This document shows positions 1-4,297 of a stretch of DNA of 6,012 nucleotides, piece by piece. Each line of letters begins with the position of its first letter. Positions within the stretch are counted from its first letter, which is position 1. The notes beneath the pieces are model-generated. The model saw only the letters and a program-made list of their open reading frames with translations, made no database searches and had not been told where the DNA came from. The DNA comes from an uncultured Chloroflexota bacterium (GTDB taxonomy: Bacteria > Chloroflexota > Anaerolineae > Aggregatilineales > Phototrophicaceae): NCBI GenBank assembly GCA_937942935.1, contig CALDGT010000366.1, positions 1 to 6,012 on the forward strand, given 5' to 3'. Made by a program: the position numbers and the translations under genes.

Positions 1-691
1 TCAACACCGCAAACGGTATCCAGTCCTCTATTTTTTTGATGGACAAAATTTATTCGATGGTCATACCAGTTACGCGGGTGAATGGCATATAGATTCTACG
101 ATGATTAACTTGTCAGAAGAAGGAATTGAGGCGATTATTGTAGGTCTGCCCAATAATGACCAACGCCACTTGGAATATAATCCATTTGAAGAATCGTATA
201 TCGGGCGTGGGAAGGGTGATAAAACCATCGAATTTATCGCCCAAACAGTAAAACCCCTCATAGACAATTCTTTCCGCACCCTGCCCGATAAATTACACAC
301 AGGCTTAGGTGGGTCATCTATGGGTGGCGGGATGGCGTTATTCGGCTATTTGGCATATCCATATATTTTTGGGTTATGCGCCGCCCTCAGCCCTGCTTAT
401 TGGTTTGGTGGTAAAAAGATGCTAGATTTTGCCACCAAGCGATATTATAACGGTGGGCGCATTTATTTGGATGTTGGCACATCCGAAGGTAGCCAGAAAA
501 AACCGCGCTGGTCAAAACAAACTTATGCCGAAATGTTCACCGATTCAGTCAAAACGCTATCTCAAACCTTGCTTCATAATGGTTTTCGTGAAGATGACAC
601 CCTCAAATTTGTGTTGGATGAGGGGGGGATTCATAGTGAATCGGCATGGGCAAGGCGCTTGCCCAATGCGTTGCGGTTTTTATTGCGATAA
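1..691 (+). CDS. Putative esterase, alpha/beta-hydrolase fold (5' truncated by window edge)
   Basis: The reading frame is open from the first complete codon (base 2) to a TAA at 689-691, leaving 229 residues of a protein whose N-terminus lies outside the window. The visible start, RYPVLYFFDGQNLFDG, is the typical beta-strand and oxyanion region of the 'putative esterase' family (enterochelin esterase/esterase D type, PF00756). The nucleophile elbow GLGGSSMGGG gives Ser106 of the visible part in a G-x-S-x-G motif. Asp157 (YLDVGTSEG) and His211 (EGGIHSESAW) are the likely acid and base of the triad. The C-terminus RRLPNALRFLL is the usual final helix. No signal peptide can be judged. The probable role is hydrolysis of an ester bond in a small or siderophore-like substrate; the substrate cannot be read from the sequence. 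It converges with the MFS gene downstream and shows no operon partner here. Family assignment is firm, substrate unknown. Confidence 0.9.
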   Translation, partial: QHRKRYPVLYFFDGQNLFDGHTSYAGEWHIDSTMINLSEEGIEAIIVGLPNNDQRHLEYNPFEESYIGRGKGDKTIEFIAQTVKPLIDNSFRTLPDKLHTGLGGSSMGGGMALFGYLAYPYIFGLCAALSPAYWFGGKKMLDFATKRYYNGGRIYLDVGTSEGSQKKPRWSKQTYAEMFTDSVKTLSQTLLHNGFREDDTLKFVLDEGGIHSESAWARRLPNALRFLLR

Positions 692-697
692 AACAGT

Positions 698-717
698 GGG
701 CTTGCCATGGCAAGCCC
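698..717. repeat. 20-bp perfect palindrome between convergent genes; possible terminator for the MFS gene
   Basis: Two 9-bp arms, GGGCTTGCC and GGCAAGCCC, flank a central AT, and the whole is self-complementary. As RNA it would fold as a 7-bp stem with a CCATGG loop. Read on the minus strand it starts 12 bases past the MFS stop codon and is followed by ACTGTTTT, so it could act as a weak intrinsic terminator for that gene. On the plus strand no T-run follows. The right flank continues as CCTAC, which recalls the dispersed 'GTAGGGGC...GCCCCTAC' palindromes common in Chloroflexota and cyanobacteria, so it may be a REP-like element. That comparison is from memory. Confidence 0.6.
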
Positions 718-728
718 CTACATTGTCG

Positions 729-1970
729 TTACATTGAAGCATGTGGTTTATGCCAAAATAATAACAACATCCCTACGGCGATGAGTGATAACAACGCACC
801 AAAGAAAAACGGAGCTGATGCGCCAAATCCACCCCATGAGCCAATTCCTTGCCATAAAATGCCAGCCAATAAACTCGCGGGAAATGCCATAAACCCCACC
901 AAAGCATTATAATAGCCATAGGCAGTACCCCGTTGTTCAGAGGGGATAATATCGGCAATCAGGGCTTTCGCTGTCCCTTCGGCGGCGGCATAATATAATC
1001 CGTATAAGGCATAAATCAGCCAAATCTGAGCGCCATCATTGGCAAGCCCAAAACATAAATATAACACCCCATACACCAACCACCCGCCAATTAAAATGCG
1101 TTTGCGCCCAATTCTATCTGATAACGCCCCTAACGGGCTGGAAAACAGGGCATATATCAAGTTGAATGTGAGGAGCATTCCCAAAATATCGGCTACAGAT
1201 AATCCGCGTTCTTGTGCGCGTAGGATGATGAACGCATCTGATGAATTACCGAGTGTAAAAATGCCGACAATCAGCAAAAAGAATTTGAAATCGGGGTTGA
1301 GTGCGCCCCAACTGAGGCGGGGTGGCTTGCCAGATGCTAATTTTTCTTTACGGGGCAATTCTTTAGCAAAAATCGCCAAATTAATCACCGCCAATATTGC
1401 AGGGATGATGCCAATCAATACCAAAATTTGAAATGTCTCACGGCTCAATTGTAGGGATTGCGCTTGCGTGGCGAGGATGACGAGTAGGGCAATGCCAATC
1501 CCAACAACCGCCCCCGCCGTATCCCCTGCACGATGAAATCCGAAAGCAATTCCACGATGTCGCTCATCCACACTATCAGCAATTAGGGCATCACGCGGGG
1601 AATTGCGAATCCCTTTGCCTGTGCGGTCTGCAAAACGGACGGCTAATACCCCTCCCCATGAGGTAACAAAATATAAAAATGGTTTGGCAAAGGCAGATAA
1701 ACCATATCCAAGCACAGCTAACCATTTGCGATTGCCTAATTTATCTGATAACCAACCCGAAAAGCCTTTCAGAAAACTAGATGTCATTTCGGCGATACCT
1801 TCTATTAAGCCGATAATGCTGGTCGAAACGCCTAATACATTCGCCAAAAAGAGGGGGAGCAAATTATTAATCATTTCACTAGAGACATCTGTTAAAAAGC
1901 TCGTGACTGTGGTTGCCCAAATATTACGAGAGGGTTTGAATTTTCGTGACGAGTCATCAGAGGGGGTCAT
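729..1970 (-). CDS. Major facilitator superfamily (MFS) permease
   Basis: This is a 413-residue, strongly hydrophobic protein of the usual MFS length (PF07690), compatible with 12 membrane helices. The signature loop motif occurs in both halves: GWLSDKLGNRKWL at residues 72-84 (loop 2-3) and GALSDRIGRKRIL at 281-293 (loop 8-9). The segment RFADRTGKGIRNSPRDALIAD (112-132), followed by GFHRAGDTAGAV (144-155), is typical of a bacterial MFS subgroup of unassigned substrate. A basic cytoplasmic loop (residues about 203-222) separates the halves. The ATG at 1968-1970 is chosen because the charged N-terminal tail and first helix follow directly; only GGATAATTCACC precedes it, with no clear Shine-Dalgarno, so leaderless or weakly initiated translation is possible. 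The gene stands alone and faces away from the tRNA. Substrate and direction of transport cannot be inferred; a drug or metabolite exporter is only one option. Confidence 0.93.
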   Translation of the reverse strand: MTPSDDSSRKFKPSRNIWATTVTSFLTDVSSEMINNLLPLFLANVLGVSTSIIGLIEGIAEMTSSFLKGFSGWLSDKLGNRKWLAVLGYGLSAFAKPFLYFVTSWGGVLAVRFADRTGKGIRNSPRDALIADSVDERHRGIAFGFHRAGDTAGAVVGIGIALLVILATQAQSLQLSRETFQILVLIGIIPAILAVINLAIFAKELPRKEKLASGKPPRLSWGALNPDFKFFLLIVGIFTLGNSSDAFIILRAQERGLSVADILGMLLTFNLIYALFSSPLGALSDRIGRKRILIGGWLVYGVLYLCFGLANDGAQIWLIYALYGLYYAAAEGTAKALIADIIPSEQRGTAYGYYNALVGFMAFPASLLAGILWQGIGSWGGFGASAPFFFGALLSLIAVGMLLLFWHKPHASM

Positions 1971-2033
1971 GGTGAATTATCCTATGTATGTTTATCTTAT
2001 CAGAATTGTCGCACAGAATAGGTACAATTCACC
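1971..2033. promoter_or_regulatory. Interrupted inverted repeat upstream of the MFS gene (candidate operator)
   Basis: The left arm GGTGAATTATCCTAT at 1971-1985 touches the MFS start codon. The right arm ATAGGTACAATTCACC at 2018-2033 is its near complement: 8 perfect outer pairs, a small internal mismatch or bulge, then 5 more pairs. The interior is about 32 bases. Spaced half-sites overlapping the start region suit repressor binding or a hairpin in the MFS leader. I found no convincing -35/-10 pair for the MFS gene in this stretch. Confidence 0.4.
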
Positions 2034-2043
2034 ATCTTAAAAA

Positions 2044-2072
2044 TTGAATTTTTGTCATAAATTTGATATGCT
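2044..2072 (+). promoter_or_regulatory. Candidate sigma70-type promoter of the tRNA gene
   Basis: TTGAAT at 2044-2049 (4 of 6 consensus bases) and TATGCT at 2067-2072 (4 of 6) are separated by 17 bases. The expected start point, near 2079-2080, would give a transcript beginning at or just before the mature tRNA 5' end. The boxes are weak individually; spacing and position are the main support. Confidence 0.45.
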
Positions 2073-2080
2073 GATTGTAT

Positions 2081-2152
2081 GCCCCTGTAGCTCAGTGGAT
2101 AGAGCGGAGCACTCCTAAGGCTTGCGCGTGGGTTCGATTCTCGCCAGGGGCA
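2081..2152 (+). tRNA. trnR: tRNA-Arg (anticodon CCT)
   Basis: A complete 72-base cloverleaf can be drawn. The acceptor stem GCCCCTG pairs with CAGGGGC (2145-2151), with A2152 as discriminator. The D arm is GCTC/GAGC with an AGTGGATA loop. The anticodon loop CTCCTAA at 2112-2118 places CCT at 2114-2116, which reads the arginine codon AGG. The variable loop has 4 bases and the T loop is TTCGATT. No 3' CCA is encoded. The anticodon stem is weak: GAGCA against GGCTT gives a G-U pair at the outer end and an A-G mismatch (A31-G39) next to the loop. The T stem has two G-U wobbles. The gene stands alone and no obvious terminator follows. Confidence 0.95.
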
Positions 2153-2165
2153 TTCCTCATATCAT

Positions 2166-2201
2166 ATAAGACCAATATCTCACCATAAGACCAAATTCTC
2201 A
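2166..2201. repeat. Two 17-bp tandem direct repeats, 19-bp period
   Basis: ATAAGACCAATATCTCA at 2166-2182 and ATAAGACCAAATTCTCA at 2185-2201 differ only by a TA/AT swap in the middle. They lie just downstream of the tRNA and about 105 bases before the start of the secreted-protein gene. A near two-turn period would put both copies on the same DNA face, as for tandem activator or repressor sites. There are only two copies, so this is not a CRISPR array. Confidence 0.5.
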
Positions 2202-2211
2202 TTTTGCCTAC

Positions 2212-2241
2212 TTGCTCATAAACGTAATACTATGTTATATT
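2212..2241 (+). promoter_or_regulatory. Candidate promoter P1 of the secreted-protein gene (extended -10)
   Basis: TGTTATATT at 2233-2241 has the TGn extension followed by TATATT, 5 of 6 bases of the -10 consensus. A weak -35-like TTGCTC lies at 2212-2217, 18 bases upstream. The predicted start point, near 2248, falls at the foot of the leader hairpin. An identical TGTTATATT occurs again at 2264-2272 and could serve as a second promoter. Confidence 0.4.
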
Positions 2242-2245
2242 GAGC

Positions 2246-2276
2246 TTGGAATGTGTAATAAATTGTTATATTCCAA
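2246..2276 (+). promoter_or_regulatory. Leader stem-loop before the secreted-protein gene
   Basis: TTGGAAT at 2246-2252 is complementary to ATTCCAA at 2270-2276. As RNA the stem extends to about 10 pairs with two G-U pairs around an 11-base loop. If transcription starts at P1, the mRNA begins with or inside this hairpin, an arrangement that in some bacteria stabilises messages. The ribosome-binding site lies about 20 bases further on and is not included in it. Confidence 0.4.
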
Positions 2277-2305
2277 TTATCAATTGACCCATATTAGGAG
2301 CATGT

Positions 2306-3193
2306 ATGTTTCGTAAATTGGCAGTATTGGTTATTTTAGTTATCAGCATTTTTAGCTTTATCATCCCTGCATCCGCCGAAGTCAAAAATGATGGGGTTGT
2401 TACCCCTGTAGGATATTGGTTAGCCATGGCAACCGCCATCCCAACCGCACAATCGGGTGGTATTGGCACATCCATCACATTTGAAGTTGAAGTGTATATG
2501 GGTCTAGCGTGTGTTGGAGCGCCCCCATGTGTTGCCCCACCCGGTCCCGTCAGCAATTCAGAGATTACATTCGACGGCATTTATGGGACAGATGCGGCGA
2601 AATTTACGAAAACAGGTGGCGATACAGGGACAGTCACCATTAATGGCGGGACTACCTTCATCGCCATTATCACCTGCGATACATCCGTAGTTGGGACATT
2701 CGATGCTGAAATCCGTTTTGAAAGTGTCCCTGTGTTCACCCCACCCGCAAAATTACGTGGCAAAGCATTGGGTGGCGAAAGTGACACCGTTTCTGCATTC
2801 ATCACCTGCACAGTCAACGAATCTGGTGAAGTCGTTGTCGTCTCACCAGCACCAACCGTCACATCCGAAAATACCGAAACAGGCGCTCCTTTACGTGTGT
2901 ATTGCTCAACATCGGGCAAAACATTCTTCATTTATCGCAGTGTGGGAAATAAAGGCGAATTAGAATTTATCACCACCGAAACTGAAGTCGAAGATGCAGG
3001 TATTCCAGCCAATAATATGGTTGTGATAGAAGAAAACGAAGCAGGCGATATTGTGTTATACCGCGTGAGCAATGGACAATATATGGTTCAGATGTTTGTA
3101 TCTGACCCTGTTATCGGCGGTAAAGTGTATAGCTTCGTTTGGGGACCTTGTATGTACGGTCAAAACGGCGCACGCGGTTATACCAATCCATGA
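2306..3193 (+). CDS. Secreted six-cysteine protein of unknown function
   Basis: This 295-residue protein starts at the ATG at 2306, 5 bases after AGGAG (2296-2300). A nearer ATG at 2302 is out of frame and stops after four codons. Residues 1-24 form a clear Sec signal peptide: MFRK, a hydrophobic core, then PASA with cleavage expected before Glu25. The mature part is beta-rich, low in Lys and Arg, and rich in Thr, Val and Gly. It has six cysteines, at 69, 75, 124, 168, 200 and 282, enough for three disulfides. Residues about 50-170 look like an Ig-like beta-sandwich, with repeated hydrophobic-Thr-Cys strands (AIITCDTS, AFITCTVN). A Ser/Thr/Pro linker (about 173-195) leads to a second domain (about 196-282) bounded by Cys200 and Cys282. 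There is no lipobox, LPXTG signal or C-terminal membrane anchor, so it is probably released or loosely surface-bound. It is monocistronic, with its own leader and terminator. I do not recognise a family; the domain split is inference. Confidence 0.88.
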   Translation: MFRKLAVLVILVISIFSFIIPASAEVKNDGVVTPVGYWLAMATAIPTAQSGGIGTSITFEVEVYMGLACVGAPPCVAPPGPVSNSEITFDGIYGTDAAKFTKTGGDTGTVTINGGTTFIAIITCDTSVVGTFDAEIRFESVPVFTPPAKLRGKALGGESDTVSAFITCTVNESGEVVVVSPAPTVTSENTETGAPLRVYCSTSGKTFFIYRSVGNKGELEFITTETEVEDAGIPANNMVVIEENEAGDIVLYRVSNGQYMVQMFVSDPVIGGKVYSFVWGPCMYGQNGARGYTNP

Positions 3194-3216
3194 GCGTAAA
3201 TCATATTCAGTAGGGC

Positions 3217-3249
3217 ATAAAAACTTCCCCAAGTTGGGGAAGTTTTTAT
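3217..3249. terminator. Strong bidirectional intrinsic terminator
   Basis: A perfect 14-bp inverted repeat, whose inner arms are CTTCCCC and GGGGAAG, surrounds the loop AAGTT (3231-3235). The T-run in the right arm serves the secreted-protein gene, which stops 23 bases upstream. The mirrored T-run on the other strand serves the DUF433-DUF5615 operon, which stops 30 bases away. Its last four bases overlap the first 38-bp direct repeat. Confidence 0.9.
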
Positions 3250-3283
3250 ATCCCCAAAACCATCCCCGACCATCTGCCATTAT
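3246..3283. repeat. 38-bp direct repeat, copy 1 (toxin side)
   Basis: It is identical over 38 bases to 4005-4042, in the same orientation, at a distance of 759 bases. It begins TTATATCCCC, contains CCAT three times (3260, 3270 and 3277 region) and ends CCATTAT. Its right end covers the toxin stop codon (3280-3282) and its left end overlaps the terminator arm. On the minus strand it carries GATATAA, the same -10-like string that serves the antitoxin promoter in copy 2, but here it points into the terminator. Confidence 0.9.
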
Positions 3284-3627
3284 AATGGTAAAAATCGCAG
3301 TTGACCTTTCCATTCATCAAAGTTACTCGCTTCTATCAGCAAAACTAACGCTTCTATAGATTCGCTTAATGGTCTCTCTGCATGTAAAAGCATGACGGTT
3401 GGCAGAGGTTTGCCATTATTAGCACGTGCATAAAAATGCTTGGTCATGGTATTTACATCATGCGAGAGCAAAATAACATCTGTATCTGCTATTGATTCCA
3501 ATATCGCGGGGTCATCATATCCAAGCATTTGTGTATCTTGAATACGGGTAATCTCTAAATCAGGGTATAGGCGTTTTAACGCGCGTAAAATATCATTATT
3601 AAAATTTTCATCTGCTAAAAAACGCAT
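3280..3627 (-). CDS. DUF5615 PIN-like toxin
   Basis: The 115-residue protein matches the DUF5615 family (PF18480), which belongs to the PIN-like nucleases. It opens with MRFLADENF, giving the acidic Asp6-Glu7-Asn8 motif, has YDDPAIL with Asp38/Asp39, and ILLSHDVNTM with His56-Asp57. These are the acidic positions expected to hold the metal ion of a PIN-type ribonuclease. The length is normal and all motifs are present, so the protein appears intact. The ATG at 3625-3627 follows the antitoxin stop after one base, and GAGGGG just upstream acts as the ribosome-binding site, so translation is probably coupled. Family knowledge: DUF5615 genes usually follow DUF433 genes and are regarded as toxins of type II toxin-antitoxin systems. 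RNase activity and target are inferred. The last codons run into the 38-bp repeat. Confidence 0.9.
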   Translation of the reverse strand: MRFLADENFNNDILRALKRLYPDLEITRIQDTQMLGYDDPAILESIADTDVILLSHDVNTMTKHFYARANNGKPLPTVMLLHAERPLSESIEALVLLIEASNFDEWKGQLRFLPL

Positions 3628-3628
3628 C

Positions 3629-3976
3629 TCACCCCTCTGATGGTTTCTTCTTATGCGCCAATCGCGCCTCTAATTCCAGTTTTGTTACTTTAGGGGGATA
3701 TTGCGCTTCCCATTCTTGTCGAATATGTTGCGCCTCTGCTTCTTGGTGGCGCAAGTAGGCATCAATTTCATCACGATGACTCAGGTAATATCCCAAAACC
3801 AAATAAACTTGCGCTAATGCTAATGATGGATATTGCGAAACAATCGTTTCTGGGGTTGCACCACGCAAAAATGAATAAATCACGCCATCAATCATCACAC
3901 GAGTATCTCCCACGCGCAAAACCCCATGCTCATCTTTGCGAATGGGCATCAATTCATGAATCGGTGTCGCTATCAT
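3629..3976 (-). CDS. DUF433 antitoxin-like protein
   Basis: The protein has 115 residues with a DUF433 core (PF04255) at about 16-75. The core includes GVLRVGDTRVMIDGVIYSFLRG and the helix-turn-helix-like part GATPETIVSQYPSLALAQVYLVLGYYL, in which the Pro-Ser-Leu turn is characteristic. A charged helical tail (about 76-115, EAEAQHIRQEWEAQ then KHKK-type residues) is the likely toxin-binding part. An in-frame ATG exists upstream at 4043-4045, but I chose 3974-3976. It has AAAGGAG 9 bases before it, a perfect TATAAT lies between the two candidates, and the extra 23 residues would be a translation of the 38-bp repeat. It is the first gene of a two-gene operon. By analogy with other antitoxins it may bind its own promoter, which overlaps the repeat; this is not shown here. 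Confidence 0.9.
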   Translation of the reverse strand: MIATPIHELMPIRKDEHGVLRVGDTRVMIDGVIYSFLRGATPETIVSQYPSLALAQVYLVLGYYLSHRDEIDAYLRHQEAEAQHIRQEWEAQYPPKVTKLELEARLAHKKKPSEG

Positions 3977-4003
3977 CAAAAAATACTCCTTTCTGTTGTG
4001 TTT

Positions 4004-4009
4004 ATTATA
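4004..4009 (-). promoter_or_regulatory. -10 box (TATAAT) of the DUF433-DUF5615 operon
   Basis: The plus-strand ATTATA reads TATAAT on the minus strand. It is a perfect -10, with expected start near 3997 and a leader of about 20 bases carrying AAAGGAG (3986-3992). The corresponding -35 position (4027-4032, ATGGTC) is poor, so the promoter may need an activator or an alternative contact. All but one base lies in repeat copy 2. Confidence 0.6.
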
Positions 4010-4042
4010 TCCCCAAAACCATCCCCGACCATCTGCCATTAT
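4005..4042. repeat. 38-bp direct repeat, copy 2 (promoter side)
   Basis: It is identical to 3246-3283. Here it holds most of the minus-strand -10 box at one end and part of the plus-strand -35 box (4039-4044) at the other. It is therefore the core of the divergent promoter region between the toxin-antitoxin operon and the copper operon. Three ATGG strings on the minus strand (ATGG-CAG-ATGG-TCGGGG-ATGG) give it an internal near-repeat that could be protein-binding half-sites. Confidence 0.9.
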
Positions 4043-4067
4043 CATCCCTCCAAAAATAACTTATAAT
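4039..4067 (+). promoter_or_regulatory. Promoter of the copper operon
   Basis: TTATCA at 4039-4044 (4 of 6) and TATAAT at 4062-4067 (6 of 6) have the ideal 17-base spacing. The expected start is near 4074, about 29 bases before the first gene. The -35 overlaps the right end of repeat copy 2. I see no palindrome of the CopY or CsoR type, so copper control is not evident from sequence. Confidence 0.65.
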
Positions 4068-4102
4068 CAGAATCGTGAAAATAATTACAAATATGAGGCA
4101 AT

Positions 4103-4294
4103 ATGCAATTCTTTGTTTTGGCGCATGGGGCGCTTGGTATTTGGGATGAGGTGATATTCATCGGTGTCGGGGTATTATTTTTGATATTCATGGTCATCAG
4201 TTGGGTTCGCAGTCGCGCCATCCCTCCACAAACACCTGATAATCCGTTGCAAGATATCTCTCAAACAGATGAAACCCATTTTCGGTTGGATTAA
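4103..4294 (+). CDS. Small single-pass membrane protein, copper-operon leader gene
   Basis: This 63-residue protein has one hydrophobic helix (about 14-35, WDEVIFIGVGVLFLIFMVISW) followed by VRSR and a polar, acidic tail. The Arg residues after the helix predict the tail in the cytoplasm. The ATG at 4103 has GAGG at 4095-4098. The stop lies 3 bases before the CopC-CopD start and both follow one promoter, so the two are almost certainly co-transcribed. There are no Cys or CXXC metal motifs; His8 and His60 are the only histidines. It may be an accessory subunit of the copper importer, but no named family is recognised. Its coding status is supported by position, ribosome-binding site and sensible membrane topology. 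Confidence 0.8.
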   Translation: MQFFVLAHGALGIWDEVIFIGVGVLFLIFMVISWVRSRAIPPQTPDNPLQDISQTDETHFRLD

Positions 4295-4297
4295 CGC

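Noticed and set aside
1039..2040. Plus-strand open frames inside the MFS region
   Set aside because: They are antisense to a clear MFS gene, have no recognisable domain and lack ribosome-binding sites.
2166..2201. CRISPR-like repeats
   Set aside because: Only two copies, with 2-base gaps rather than spacers, and no cas genes.
3277..3288. 12-bp palindrome CCATTATAATGG at the toxin 3' end as an operator
   Set aside because: It straddles the toxin stop codon, far from any promoter of the operon, and copy 2 of the repeat does not preserve the palindrome, so chance is the simplest explanation.
3056..3313. Minus-strand open frame across the end of the secreted-protein gene, terminator and repeat copy 1
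   Set aside because: It overlaps the secreted-protein gene and the toxin 3' end, and runs through the hairpin and repeat. It has no ribosome-binding site. Its shared 'MADGRGWFWGY' segment only reflects the repeat.
3977..4045. Upstream start extending the DUF433 protein by 23 residues
   Set aside because: The extension is a translation of the 38-bp repeat and crosses a perfect TATAAT box. The downstream ATG has a good ribosome-binding site and fits the family start.
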